From contig NZ_JXRP01000009.1 of the NCBI RefSeq assembly GCF_000829435.1, positions 186,001-250,000 on the forward strand: 64,000 nt of DNA, written 5' to 3'. Shown piece by piece: positions 54,008-63,367 of the stretch. The translations under genes and the position numbers were made by a program. How positions within the stretch are numbered: the stretch's first letter is position 1; the number at the start of each line of letters is the position of its first letter. The notes below the pieces were generated by a model. That model worked only from the letters and a program-made list of their open reading frames with translations. It was not told where the DNA came from and ran no database searches. The DNA is from Jeotgalibacillus soli. Its GTDB lineage: Bacteria; Bacillota; Bacilli; Bacillales; Jeotgalibacillaceae.

Positions 54008-54904
54008 CTATAAAATATCTAATGGCATTTTTCTAGTTGGTTTTGGAAACGCCTGATCAATTCTAGTTAAATCTTCTTCCGACAATTCGATGGTTGCTGC
54101 TTGTGCATTTTCAAAAACATGCTGCTCCTGTACAGCCTTTGGAATGGCGATAACCTGTCCGCTTCGGATGGTCCAGGCGAGTGCGATTTGTAGCGGTTTT
54201 ACACCATATTTTTGTGCAATTTCATTAAAAATTGGATCACTGATTAGACGTTTTTTTGATGATTCGTTGTGAGCGAGGGGACTGTAAGCCATAATCGGCA
54301 TCCTGTGCTCCTGCTGCCAAGGAACGAGATCAAAATCAATCCCCCTTGAACCTGCATGATAGAGAACTTGATTGATGGCGCAGTTTTCTCCGTTAGGTGT
54401 GCTCCATAACTCTTTCATATCACTCGTATCAAAATTGGAAACACCCCATCTGGCAATTTTACCTTCCCTCTTCAGTTTTTCCATTCCATCAATGGTTTCT
54501 TCTAATGGAACGCCGCCTCTCCAATGTAAAAGGTATAAATCCAGCTGCTCGACGCCCAAACGTTTTAGGCTGTTTTCGCACGCAATGGCAATGCTGTCTA
54601 ATCCAGAATTATGAGGATACACCTTTGAAACTAAAAAAACTTCATCTCTTCGACCTTTAATGGCTTCTCCCACTAAGCGTTCAGAATCACCGCTGCCATA
54701 CATCTCGGCCGTATCAATGAGGGTCATTCCTAAATCAATACCAAACTGAAGTGCTTTTATTTCTTTTGATCTTGCTTGTGAATCCTCTCCCATATACCAG
54801 GTTCCTTGTCCTAAGGATGGAAGGGAAGTGCCATCCGGCAACGTTACGGTACGTTTTTTTAAAGCGTCATTAATCTCTGTTATTTGTTCATTTGAATAAT
54901 TCAT
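54008..54904 (-). CDS. Aldo/keto reductase
   Basis: 298 residues. Catalytic blocks: MTLIDTAEMYGSGDSERLVGEAIKG (Asp, Tyr), VFLVSKVYPHNSG (Lys), QLDLYLLHWRGGVP (His), and VIAIPKAVQEQHVFENAQA for NADPH. Related to the YafB/DkgA-like prokaryotic aldehyde reductases. Only modest similarity to the other aldo/keto reductase at 47852, so not a recent duplicate. Stands alone; substrate unknown. Confidence 0.92.
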   Translation of the reverse strand: MNYSNEQITEINDALKKRTVTLPDGTSLPSLGQGTWYMGEDSQARSKEIKALQFGIDLGMTLIDTAEMYGSGDSERLVGEAIKGRRDEVFLVSKVYPHNSGLDSIAIACENSLKRLGVEQLDLYLLHWRGGVPLEETIDGMEKLKREGKIARWGVSNFDTSDMKELWSTPNGENCAINQVLYHAGSRGIDFDLVPWQQEHRMPIMAYSPLAHNESSKKRLISDPIFNEIAQKYGVKPLQIALAWTIRSGQVIAIPKAVQEQHVFENAQAATIELSEEDLTRIDQAFPKPTRKMPLDIL

Positions 54905-55111
54905 CTGGAATTAGTCCTTTCCGGTTTGTAGTAAGCAAAAAAATCGCCAATAAGTTAGGATTTCCATAACAGTTAAAGCCATTCTCCAAATTACATGTCA
55001 ATGAAAAAGCGATTGGGCTCATTATCCATGTTTTTGGTTTGTTCACAATATTTAGGATGCGAACCAACAGACCAACAAATGCTATTTATCAAAATTCATC
55101 TCAAATGATAA

Positions 55112-55145
55112 GGACCGCTTTCCCAGTTAAGCAGGCAAGCGGTCC
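55112..55145. terminator. Hairpin after SDR gene
   Basis: GGACCGCTT and AAGCGGTCC arms with CC/GG extension. The T-run is clear on the plus strand only, so termination of the minus-strand gene is less certain. Confidence 0.65.
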
Positions 55146-55162
55146 ATTTTTCAAGGAATCTG

Positions 55163-55879
55163 TTATATTAGACGAGCTCCACCGTCAATCAGAACAGCGG
55201 TTCCGGTTGTAAACCCGTTTTTAGCTAAGTACACGTATGTTTCGGCAATATCTTCAGGCTTTGCAACTCGGCCAACTGGTAATTGCTCTGAAATTCCAGC
55301 AAACATGTTATTTCTTTGCTCGTTAGACATACCCGCATAAATGGGTGTATCAACGATGCCAGGTGAAACGACATTTACTCTGGTTGGAGCAAGCTCGACT
55401 GCAAGGCCTCGAACTAAGCCCTCGATTGCAGAGTTAATAGCGGCAAGGGTAGATGCACCATGAGGAGGACGTAAACCGTACACGCCGGATGTCAATGTGA
55501 TGGATCCGGATTTATCCAAATAAGGAATGGCTGCACGGGCGATGATATATTGTCCCCAAAACTTGCTGTCAAAGGCGTCTCTTGCATCTGATACGGGCAA
55601 GTCTCTAAAAAGACCCATTGCACCTTCTCCGGCAGTAACGACTAAATGGTCAATTTGTCCAATATTCTTGAAAAATTCTGCTGCATTTTCTTCGCTGCGG
55701 AAATCAAGCTCGTGGCCCTCCACACCCTGGCCTAATGTTTGAGTTGCTTTAGAAATCTTTGAAGCAGAACGGCTTGCGATAATGACCTGCGCCGATTCAT
55801 CCTGAAATGCCTTAGCGGTTGATAGCCCAATCCCGGAAGTGCCTCCAACAATGACTACGCGTTTCCCTTTTAATGACAT
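55163..55879 (-). CDS. SDR-family oxidoreductase lacking the usual Tyr/Lys pair
   Basis: 238 residues after GGAGG. The Rossmann motif VVIVGGTSGIGLSTAK and the structural NN-type DHLVVTAGEGAMG are present, and ITLTSGVYGLRP has the catalytic Ser region. At the position of YxxxK, the protein reads LAAIN (in ASTLAAINSAIEGLVRGLAVELAP), so Tyr is Leu and Lys is Asn. The rest, RVNVVSPGIVDTPIY and GFTTGTAVLIDGGARLI, is ordinary. It may be a non-classical or non-catalytic SDR, a known minority type. Monocistronic, minus strand, divergent from the LacI gene. Confidence 0.88.
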   Translation of the reverse strand: MSLKGKRVVIVGGTSGIGLSTAKAFQDESAQVIIASRSASKISKATQTLGQGVEGHELDFRSEENAAEFFKNIGQIDHLVVTAGEGAMGLFRDLPVSDARDAFDSKFWGQYIIARAAIPYLDKSGSITLTSGVYGLRPPHGASTLAAINSAIEGLVRGLAVELAPTRVNVVSPGIVDTPIYAGMSNEQRNNMFAGISEQLPVGRVAKPEDIAETYVYLAKNGFTTGTAVLIDGGARLI

Positions 55880-56015
55880 AGTAAATCCTCCTTTGGAAAT
55901 ATTTTTATTATAGCCAAGAAAATGGCTGTAATGCTCTCCCTAATTATAAATCGTTATGAATTATCTTTCCTTTAAAATGCTTCGTAATCGCAATGGTTTA
56001 GAATGAAGCATTTTT

Positions 56016-56029
56016 TGTAATCGATTACA
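56016..56029. promoter_or_regulatory. cre/LacI-type operator
   Basis: TGTAATCGATTACA, a perfect palindrome and a full match to the cre consensus. May bind CcpA, the LacI-type regulator encoded downstream, or both. Confidence 0.65.
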
Positions 56030-56265
56030 TTTATTCGGGTGAATTAATGGGTTTTTATTAGTTAAATCATCATGGTTGTAAAAATATTGCATTCAATAAA
56101 TTCTTTGGTAACGCTTACATAAATCTTCAAAAAATAAGTTGTATAGCTAAAATAGTTGGTATAAAAGCGTTATTTGGCTATACATCTAATAAAAAAGAAA
56201 ACCCGAAAAAATATTGATTCTAATTTTCTAAAAACTATTGAAATAAAAAATAGATAGGATTATAA

Positions 56266-56279
56266 TGAAAACGATTACA
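56266..56279. promoter_or_regulatory. LacI-type operator at lacI-like start
   Basis: TGAAAACGATTACA, one base from the operon operator at 57348, 43 bases before the regulator's start codon: probable autoregulation. Confidence 0.55.
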
Positions 56280-56321
56280 AGGATTGATCAGATATTTTTG
56301 ATTACGAGAGGGATTAAAAAG

Positions 56322-57329
56322 ATGGTGAAAATGAGCGATGTTGCGAAGCTAGCTGAAGTTTCGAATGCTACTGTATCAAGGGTTCTTTCCAGTCCTGAAA
56401 ATGTTAGGGAAGAGACGAGAAAGAGAGTATTAGAGTCAATAAAAGAATTGAACTATCAGCCTAATACAATAGCAAGGTCTTTCAGAAAAATGGAAACAAA
56501 ATCAATTCTTGTGATAGTTCCCGACGTAACAAATCAATTTTTCTCTGAAGTCCTTCGAGGTATTGAGCAAAAGGCTGGAGAAAATGGATATCAGGTTCTT
56601 CTTGGCAATAGCAACAATGATGTAGAGAAAGAATATGATTTTTTAAATCAGCTGCGTCAACGTCAAGCTGATGGGATGATCTTGCTAACTGCACGTATGA
56701 AGCAGGAGGTAATTGAAGAATTCTCAGAAGATTTTCCTGTCGTTCTGGCATGTGAATACAAGGAAGGATCGAGCATCCCTACGGTATCGATTGATAATAT
56801 CAGCGGTGCGAGAAAAGCGACAGAGCATCTTATTAATTTAGGTCATAAAAGAATTGCACATCTTTCTGGTCCAATGGAAGTAATTCTTAGCCGTGATCGT
56901 TTGAAAGGGTATCACCAGGCTATGCTTAGGAATGAACTGGAAACGGACTCTGTTTTAGTACAAGAAGGCGATTATTCATATGAAGCCGGATATAACTTAA
57001 TGAATAAGCTTTGTGCATTAGAGGAGCCGCCTACAGCAGTTTTCGCAGCAAATGATGAAATGGCCATTGGGGCAATAAAGGCAGCGAAAGAAAATTTTTT
57101 TCGTGTACCTGAAGATATAGCGGTAGTAGGATTCGATGATATAAAAATTTCATCTATTTTTGAACCGTCATTAACAACTGTAAGCCAGCCGAAGTTAGAG
57201 ATCGGCGAAAAGGCAATGGAGCTGCTTCTAAAACAAATGAATTTTGAAGAGTTAAATAGAAAACAAATTGTATTGGAGGATAAATTAATCCTTCGTCAAT
57301 CTTGTGGATTCAATAAAAAGAAAAAATAA
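56322..57329 (+). CDS. LacI-family transcriptional regulator
   Basis: 335 residues from ATG 56322, which follows AGAGGGAT; an in-frame ATG at 56265 overlaps an operator and lacks a site. DNA-binding head KMSDVAKLAEVSNATVSRVLSSPENVREETRKRV, hinge ELNYQPNTIARSF, then a periplasmic-binding-like effector domain with SILVIVPDVTNQFFSEVLRGI and GLFAANDEMAIGAI-like AVFAANDEMAIGAIKAAKE. It precedes the epimerase/ABC operon and closely similar operators flank both, so it is the likely local repressor. Confidence 0.92.
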   Translation: MVKMSDVAKLAEVSNATVSRVLSSPENVREETRKRVLESIKELNYQPNTIARSFRKMETKSILVIVPDVTNQFFSEVLRGIEQKAGENGYQVLLGNSNNDVEKEYDFLNQLRQRQADGMILLTARMKQEVIEEFSEDFPVVLACEYKEGSSIPTVSIDNISGARKATEHLINLGHKRIAHLSGPMEVILSRDRLKGYHQAMLRNELETDSVLVQEGDYSYEAGYNLMNKLCALEEPPTAVFAANDEMAIGAIKAAKENFFRVPEDIAVVGFDDIKISSIFEPSLTTVSQPKLEIGEKAMELLLKQMNFEELNRKQIVLEDKLILRQSCGFNKKKK

Positions 57330-57347
57330 TTTTTTTTTACTATTACA

Positions 57348-57361
57348 TGTAAACGATTACA
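57348..57361. promoter_or_regulatory. LacI/cre operator before sugar operon
   Basis: TGTAAACGATTACA, full cre-consensus match, 60 bases before the first operon gene and one base from the box in front of the regulator gene. Confidence 0.68.
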
Positions 57362-57420
57362 TTTGTATTTTTGGGAAATATCAATTATCACTTTTTATTT
57401 CATAAAAGGAGGAGTTACAC

Positions 57421-58242
57421 ATGGTTAAATACTCTTACAATACACTGGTTTATGCAGGCGAGGACATTGAGGAGGGGATTGCAAGGATCTCAAAATTCGG
57501 CTACGACGGAGTAGAGTTTGTTGGGGATCACGAGAACTTGGATGCCGACCGAATTAAAGAGCTATTAAATAAGTATAGTATCGCTGCTTCTTCAATTTGT
57601 GCCATTTATAACACCGAAAGAGACTTTGTATCAAGTAACCCGGACATTAGAAAAAATGCCATTCAGTATGTAAAGGATTGTGTGGACTTTGCACATACAA
57701 TTGGCGCTCAAGGGATTTCACTGACCCCAACTGCAAATATGAAAATTCATCCAGAGACTGACCTGGAAACAGAGCGTTCATGGGCAGTTGAAGGAATTAG
57801 AGAAGCTGGACTGTATGCAGGAGAAAAAGGCATTCGCATAACCGTGGAGCCATGGAATCGCTATGAAACTTATTTAGTGAACCGCATGGAGCAGTCATTG
57901 GATATCGTGAAAAAAGTTGATCTTCCTAATGTAGGCTGCATGGGTGATACGTACCATATGAACATTGAAGAAAACGACATTAGCGAAGCATTTCGCTTAG
58001 CCGGTGATAAACTGTTTTACGTTCACTTTGCTGACAGCAACCGGGCAGCTCCAGGAAGAGGTCATATTGATTTTAAGCCCATTGCAAAGGCATTAAAGGA
58101 AATGAACTATGACGGATATATCTCAATGGAGCTTTTACCCCCTTCTGCAGATCCATTTGGCGGAGCAAGACATGAAGAGTTTTATGATCAATACACGCAA
58201 GAATCCATTGATTATTTGAAAAAATTATTTGCAGAAATTTAA
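57421..58242 (+). CDS. Ketose 3-epimerase-like sugar isomerase (AP endonuclease 2 family)
   Basis: 273 residues after AAAGGAGGAG. TIM barrel with the tagatose/psicose 3-epimerase metal site in order: Glu in RITVEPWNRYETY, Asp in GCMGDTYHMNIEEND, His in FYVHFADSNRAAPGRGHIDF, Glu in YISMELLPPSADP. The NRxET and DTxHMNIEE blocks are shared with D-psicose 3-epimerase. A clear paralogue lies at 62519 in the same operon. It would interconvert C3 epimers of a ketose or keto-sugar. Exact sugar unknown. Confidence 0.87.
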   Translation: MVKYSYNTLVYAGEDIEEGIARISKFGYDGVEFVGDHENLDADRIKELLNKYSIAASSICAIYNTERDFVSSNPDIRKNAIQYVKDCVDFAHTIGAQGISLTPTANMKIHPETDLETERSWAVEGIREAGLYAGEKGIRITVEPWNRYETYLVNRMEQSLDIVKKVDLPNVGCMGDTYHMNIEENDISEAFRLAGDKLFYVHFADSNRAAPGRGHIDFKPIAKALKEMNYDGYISMELLPPSADPFGGARHEEFYDQYTQESIDYLKKLFAEI

Positions 58243-58251
58243 GGAGGAGCT

Positions 58252-59289
58252 ATGATGACGAACAAAATGAAAGCTGCTGTAACATATGGAAAAGAAGATA
58301 TGCGTTTGGAAGAGGTCGAAATTCCGGAAATCGGTGGAAATGAAGTGCTGATCAAGGTTAAGACATGCGGAATCTGCGGTACAGACCCACATATTTACAG
58401 AGCACATTTCCCGACACCAAAACCTCTTATTCAAGGTCATGAATTCGCGGGTGAAGTTGTAAAGGTTGGATCTCTTGTGACAAGTGTAAAACCAGGAGAT
58501 CGTGTAACGGCTGATATTAACATTAGCTGTGAAAATTGCTACTACTGCCGAACAGGACAGAAGCTGTTCTGTGAAAATATTACTCAGCTAGGTGTTCATA
58601 TTAATGGAGCGTTTGCGGAATACGTAAAAGCGCCAGAGAAAAATATCTACACAATCCCAGAAGAAATGACGTGGGAAGAAGCTGCATACATTGAGCCTTT
58701 AGCATGTGTAATCCGCGGACAGCAGCGTGCACAAGTCGATATGGGTGATACCGTTGCAATTATCGGTGCTGGTCCAATGGGTCTCGTACATGCGCTGATG
58801 GCAAAGCTTAACGGCGCAAGCAAGGTAATCATTTCTGAAATGAATGCTGCACGCCTGCAAAAAGCAAGAGATCTAGGTGTTGATGTTGTGATTGACGCAT
58901 CTGAAACAGATCCTGTACAAGCTGTTCGTAATTTAACGGGTGGAAGAGGGGCCGATGTTGTATTTGAAGTTGTTGGCGCGGTTCCGACTTATAAGCAGGC
59001 ATTTGAAATGGTCCGAAAAGGAGGTGTTTTGGTAGCATATGGAGCTGCACCAGCTGATGCTACGATGGATATCAAACCATTTGAGATCTATAGTAAAGAG
59101 CTTACAATTGTCGGCTCTTATGCAGGGACATATGAAACGTGGGTAAAAGCGATTGAATTAATCTCATCAAAACGAATTAATCCGACTGACATTATTAGCA
59201 AGAGAATTCCATTGAATCAAATTGTTGAAGGTTTAGTGGAAGCGGCAGATAACAAAGACACGATAAAAATCATGGTCAGTGTGGAATAA
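58252..59289 (+). CDS. Zinc-dependent medium-chain polyol/sugar dehydrogenase
   Basis: 345 residues after AAGGAGGAG. Catalytic zinc: CGICGTDPHIYRAHFP and GHEFAGEVV, Glu in YIEPLACVIRG; structural zinc cysteines in CENCYYCRTGQKLFC; Rossmann loop VAIIGAGPMGLVHALMAKLNGA. Typical of sorbitol/threonine/galactitol dehydrogenases using NAD. Second gene of the operon, 9 bases after the epimerase. It probably oxidises a polyol or the C3/C2 hydroxyl of the sugar handled by the two epimerases. Confidence 0.92.
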   Translation: MMTNKMKAAVTYGKEDMRLEEVEIPEIGGNEVLIKVKTCGICGTDPHIYRAHFPTPKPLIQGHEFAGEVVKVGSLVTSVKPGDRVTADINISCENCYYCRTGQKLFCENITQLGVHINGAFAEYVKAPEKNIYTIPEEMTWEEAAYIEPLACVIRGQQRAQVDMGDTVAIIGAGPMGLVHALMAKLNGASKVIISEMNAARLQKARDLGVDVVIDASETDPVQAVRNLTGGRGADVVFEVVGAVPTYKQAFEMVRKGGVLVAYGAAPADATMDIKPFEIYSKELTIVGSYAGTYETWVKAIELISSKRINPTDIISKRIPLNQIVEGLVEAADNKDTIKIMVSVE

Positions 59290-59315
59290 CACAAAATTAT
59301 GGGGGTGGGTTTTTT

Positions 59316-60701
59316 ATGAAATTATTTTCTTCTAAAAAGTGGATTGCAGCAGCTTTGACATCTGTACTAGTGTTAAGCGCTTGCTCATCAAACGATGAGG
59401 GTTCAAGCTCTGACAGTGAAGGCGGCGGCGACGGAGATCAGGTTACGTTAAACACGGTATTTCTAGGTGCTTCATGGGGTGAAGCGGCAAGGGAATTAGC
59501 GAAAGAGTATGAGGAAGAAACGGGCGTTAAAGTAAATGTTGAGTTAGTAGGCCGTGACGCAATTTATCAAAGACTGGCTTTATCAATTGCAGGAGAAGCG
59601 GATTATGATTTATTTAACGTAGATTATAACTGGATTCCTGAGTTTGCCGCGGCAGATCGATTGTTGCCATTGGATGATCTAATTGCAGAAAACAATGTAG
59701 ATCTTGATGGATACTTGCCTCGTGCTCTTGCGCTAGCTCAATGGGATGGCAACAATGGTTCGTTCGGTGAAGGTGGAACAACATATGGTTTGCCTCAAAC
59801 CATCCACCCGCATTTGCTTTGGTATCGTGCAGACCTTTTTAACGATGAAGCATTAAAAGCTGAGTTCCAAGCTGAGTACGGCTACGAATTACTGCCGCCG
59901 CAAACAATGGAACAATTTGAAGATGCTGCAGCGTTTTTCCATGGTAAAGAAGTAGAAGGCACAACATTAAGTGGCTGGGCTGCACAAGGATCAAAAGGCT
60001 TTGGTAACGTTCATACATGGCTGTCATTTGTTTATTCCAATGGCGGAGATGTAATTGACTGGGATAAAATGGAGTCTTCATTAACAACTCCTGAAGTTGT
60101 TGAAGCAACACAAACATGGGTTGACTTACTGGAATATTCTCCAGGTGGGATTAATGAGTATACATTTGCGGAAGTTGCAGCAGATGCATCTGCTGGCCGT
60201 TTGGCCATGGCGATTCACTGGTCATGGAGCTCATTTGAGGTAGATGATGCTTCCTTATCACAAACAGTTGGGGATTGGGAGTTTACTCAAATTCCAACAA
60301 TGGAAACATCAGCTCCTCACTTAGCTGGATGGGTGAATGTTATCCCAAGAACATCAAAAAATCCTGAAGAAGCATTTAAATTCCTTGCGTGGCTTCAAAA
60401 TGAAGATAACGATGTAGCGCAAGCATTGATGGGCGCAGGAGATCCAGTACGTACTGCTTCATACACAAATGAAGAACTAACTGGAGCAATGATTGAAGGC
60501 ACTGAAACAGAAAGATTCAGAAGATACGAGCCTCTTGAAGGTGCAATGGAATCTGCTATGGCGAGACCATTCTTCCCGCAAGAAGAAAAATGGGAATCAG
60601 TTGTTTCTGAATACTTGAGTGCGGTACAGGTTGGACAAATGACGGTTGAAGAAGCTTTGGAACAAGCGGATGAAGCTGTTAACAATATGTTAGACAACTA
60701 A
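59316..60701 (+). CDS. Sugar ABC transporter substrate-binding lipoprotein
   Basis: 461 residues after GGGGGTGGG. Lipoprotein signal VLVLSACSS (Cys23), acidic linker, then a family-1 (maltose-type) binding domain: LGASWGEAARELAKEYEEETGVKVNVELVGRDAIYQRLALSIAGEADYDLFNVDYNWIPEFA, and AIHWSWSSFEVDD and HLAGWVNVIPRTSKNPEEAFKFLAWLQN. It binds an oligo- or monosaccharide outside the cell for the two permeases that follow. Confidence 0.93.
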   Translation: MKLFSSKKWIAAALTSVLVLSACSSNDEGSSSDSEGGGDGDQVTLNTVFLGASWGEAARELAKEYEEETGVKVNVELVGRDAIYQRLALSIAGEADYDLFNVDYNWIPEFAAADRLLPLDDLIAENNVDLDGYLPRALALAQWDGNNGSFGEGGTTYGLPQTIHPHLLWYRADLFNDEALKAEFQAEYGYELLPPQTMEQFEDAAAFFHGKEVEGTTLSGWAAQGSKGFGNVHTWLSFVYSNGGDVIDWDKMESSLTTPEVVEATQTWVDLLEYSPGGINEYTFAEVAADASAGRLAMAIHWSWSSFEVDDASLSQTVGDWEFTQIPTMETSAPHLAGWVNVIPRTSKNPEEAFKFLAWLQNEDNDVAQALMGAGDPVRTASYTNEELTGAMIEGTETERFRRYEPLEGAMESAMARPFFPQEEKWESVVSEYLSAVQVGQMTVEEALEQADEAVNNMLDN

Positions 60702-60772
60702 AAAGTCAGCAGGGGGGGGAAGGCCTCAGGTTTTCTCCCTTTTTTACACAGAAGTAAGGAGTGTGTCTATCG

Positions 60773-61645
60773 ATGAAGAAGAGAATGGGTCCTTATCTTG
60801 TTACCGCACCAGCGCTGGTTTTTTTGGCCCTCATGGCGTTATATCCTCTTATTTTTCTATTAAAGATTAGCTTTCAGGATTATAGTCCAATAAACTTTGA
60901 AAATCCTTATGTAGGATTTGATAACTATGCCACACTATTAGCGGATTCAAGCTTTTGGAATTCAATTAAAGTAACGGCTATTTTCGTTGTCTCAGCAGTT
61001 TCCATTGAGTTGGTTCTTGGATTGGCTTTAGCTCTTATCTTAAACCAAAAAATTAAAGCAGGGAAAATGTTTCAGACATTGATCATGCTCCCGATTTTTA
61101 TGGCTCCAACAGTTGTTGGTCTAATGTTCCGTTTTATGATGAATGAGCAATACGGAGTTATCAATTACTTTGCTGAAGTATTAGGCTTTGACAGAACAGC
61201 CTGGCTATCTGATCCTACTTTAGCGCTGCCGGCTCTCATTATCACAGATATTTGGCAATGGACTCCATTTATGATCATTATTTTACTTGCAGGATTGCAG
61301 GGGATTTCAGATGAACCGCTTGAAGCGGCTCAAATTGATGGTGCAACCAAATGGCAGGCACTAAGGTATGTAACGATTCCTATGCTGTCACAGGTTATCA
61401 TCATCGCTGTGTTATTAAGAACAATCGATGCATTTAGATTATATGATTCAATTTTTATGATGACGCAGGGTGGGCCTGTAAATGTAACATCGACGTTAAG
61501 CTGGATCGTCTTTGACAAAGGATTCAGATTCCTGGACTTTGGTTATGGTGCAGCAATTGCTGTTGTAATGCTAATCATTGTCCTAATCTTATTGACGCTA
61601 TTCCTGAAACGATTTAGCTTGTTTGAAGAAAGTGGGGAAAAATAA
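60773..61645 (+). CDS. Sugar ABC transporter permease, MalF type
   Basis: 290 residues from ATG 60773, after AAGGAG; a GTG at 60761 is within the preceding site region. Six membrane helices; EAA loop in EPLEAAQIDGATKWQALRYVTIPML, the contact with the ATPase. Adjoins the second permease without a gap (stop at 61645, GTG at 61646). No ATP-binding protein is encoded nearby, so it presumably uses a shared MsmX/UgpC-type ATPase encoded elsewhere, as is known in Bacillus. Confidence 0.93.
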   Translation: MKKRMGPYLVTAPALVFLALMALYPLIFLLKISFQDYSPINFENPYVGFDNYATLLADSSFWNSIKVTAIFVVSAVSIELVLGLALALILNQKIKAGKMFQTLIMLPIFMAPTVVGLMFRFMMNEQYGVINYFAEVLGFDRTAWLSDPTLALPALIITDIWQWTPFMIIILLAGLQGISDEPLEAAQIDGATKWQALRYVTIPMLSQVIIIAVLLRTIDAFRLYDSIFMMTQGGPVNVTSTLSWIVFDKGFRFLDFGYGAAIAVVMLIIVLILLTLFLKRFSLFEESGEK

Positions 61646-62476
61646 GTGGGAATGATTAAGAAAAATATAGGCAGTATCTTACAACACATTGTGATTATTG
61701 TAGCCACTATTATCTTTATTTTTCCAATATATTGGATGGTCGCGACATCATTTAAAAAACAGACGGATGCTTTTACGATCATTCCACAATGGTCCTTCAC
61801 TGCAACACTGGATAATTATCGTGCTATTCTATTTGACAGCGGTTTTCTTCAACTATTATTCAATAGCTTAATCGTAGGAGTTGTTTCAACCGTTATCGTT
61901 TTAATTCTTGGCATAACCATTGCTTATCCGTTCGCAAGATATAAGCTGTCAGGCGGCAAGCAAATTATTACGTGGGTGATTACGCTAAGAATCATTCCGC
62001 CAATCGTAACCATCTTACCGTTATACCTATTGTTTGCTAATCTTGGGCTCGTTGACACTTTCTTAGCATTCATCCTTATGCACGTATTCTTTAATCTTCC
62101 ACTCGCGACCTTGTTGCTATATGGATTCTTTAAGGATATCCCTGGAGAGCTTGAAGAATCAGCTCTTGTTGATGGATGCAACAGATTCACAGCTTTCTTT
62201 AGAGTTATTTTCCCAATCATTCGACCTGGACTTGTTTCAGCGGGATTACTATCTTTTATCTTTTCTTGGAATGAGTTCTTGTTTGCAAATATTTTATCAG
62301 GTCCAAACGTAAAAACAGCACCAGTTGGTTTGAATGAATTCTCTACACCTGTTGGTATTCTATGGGGACAAATTGCGGCAGCAGGGGTGTTAATTGTTAT
62401 TCCGGTAGCAATCATCGCCATTATTGTCCAAAGACATATGATCCGCGGATTGACAATGGGAGCAGTAAAGGGTTAA
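61646..62476 (+). CDS. Sugar ABC transporter permease, MalG type
   Basis: 276 residues, GTG start immediately after the first permease's stop; GGGGAAAAATAA precedes it. Six helices; EAA loop GELEESALVDGCNRFTAFFRVIFPIIRPGL. N-terminal helix IVIIVATIIFIFPIYWMVATSFKKQTDAF is standard for MalG relatives. Completes the importer with the permease before it. Confidence 0.93.
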   Translation: MGMIKKNIGSILQHIVIIVATIIFIFPIYWMVATSFKKQTDAFTIIPQWSFTATLDNYRAILFDSGFLQLLFNSLIVGVVSTVIVLILGITIAYPFARYKLSGGKQIITWVITLRIIPPIVTILPLYLLFANLGLVDTFLAFILMHVFFNLPLATLLLYGFFKDIPGELEESALVDGCNRFTAFFRVIFPIIRPGLVSAGLLSFIFSWNEFLFANILSGPNVKTAPVGLNEFSTPVGILWGQIAAAGVLIVIPVAIIAIIVQRHMIRGLTMGAVKG

Positions 62477-62518
62477 GGATAAAAACCATTGATAAATGGG
62501 TTAAGGAGTGGAATACGA

Positions 62519-63349
62519 ATGTTTCAATACAGTGCGACACAGTGGATATTTGGAAATGAAGAGCTGGAAGACAGTTTAAAGCGCTTAAAGAAGTTTGGCT
62601 ACGATGGAGTTGAATTAGCAGGAGAGCCTTACACGATTAATATCCAAGAGACAAAAGAATTACTTGAAAAATACGATATGGTTTGTACGTCAATCTGTGG
62701 AATATTTAAACCAGAAAGGGATTTATCTTCAGATGATGATTCTACAAGAAAAAATGCAGTTCAATATGTAAAAGACTGTATTGATATGGCCGTAGAATTA
62801 GGTGCGCCGACGCTCATTGTTGTTCCAACCTTTGTTGAGAAGGTCAGCCCTGGAACAAACGAGAAGGATGAATGGAATAATGCTGTTGAAAGCATTAAAG
62901 AAGCTGGATTATATGCAGTGGAGAAAGGGATTAATCTTGCAATTGAAGCATTGAACCGCTACGAAACGTATCTTGTGTCGAATTTAGACTTGGCTGTAAA
63001 GCTTGCGGACGAAATCAATATTAGCAGCGTGAATATTATGGCAGACTTATTCCATATGAGCATTGAAGAAAGAAACATGGTAGGTAGCCTAAAGAAAATT
63101 TCAAAATATCTTGTGCATGTTCATATTGCAGATAATACTCGTGAAGCGGCTGGACTGGGACAAATCGATTTTGCACCAGTGATGGCTTATTTAAAAGAGT
63201 TAAACTATAAAGGATCGATCACGATGGAGTTTCTACCTCCTATTTCAAACCCTTATCTCGTATCAAATTATGAAGGCGAATCGACTGTTTATGATGATTT
63301 TACGAAACAGTCGATCGATCATATTAAAGAAATTGTCGAGACACTTTAA
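62519..63349 (+). CDS. Second ketose 3-epimerase-like sugar isomerase
   Basis: 276 residues from ATG 62519 after AAGGAGTGG; an upstream in-frame ATG at 62489 lacks a site. Same TIM barrel and metal ligands as the enzyme at 57421: Glu in LAIEALNRYETY, Asp in IMADLFHMSIEERN, His in VHVHIADNTREAAGLGQIDF, Glu in ITMEFLPPISNP. The two share FGYDGVE, SICxI, ERD, RKNA-QYVKDC blocks and so arose by duplication, but differ at active-site neighbours (DTYH versus DLFH; EPWN versus EALN), which suggests different substrates or successive steps. Confidence 0.87.
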   Translation: MFQYSATQWIFGNEELEDSLKRLKKFGYDGVELAGEPYTINIQETKELLEKYDMVCTSICGIFKPERDLSSDDDSTRKNAVQYVKDCIDMAVELGAPTLIVVPTFVEKVSPGTNEKDEWNNAVESIKEAGLYAVEKGINLAIEALNRYETYLVSNLDLAVKLADEINISSVNIMADLFHMSIEERNMVGSLKKISKYLVHVHIADNTREAAGLGQIDFAPVMAYLKELNYKGSITMEFLPPISNPYLVSNYEGESTVYDDFTKQSIDHIKEIVETL

Positions 63350-63367
63350 TCAGGAGGAGGGGAAAAC

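Larger units (their letters stand above)
55880..56321. other. Divergent regulatory region, SDR and LacI genes
   Basis: 442 bases without a gene. It contains two cre/LacI-type boxes (56016 and 56266, annotated) and a weaker third, TGGTAACGCTTACA at 56107-56120. Confidence 0.5.

Noticed and set aside
61924..62421. 165-codon minus-strand frame inside the MalG-type permease
   Set aside because: Antisense shadow of a conserved permease; no start site or family.
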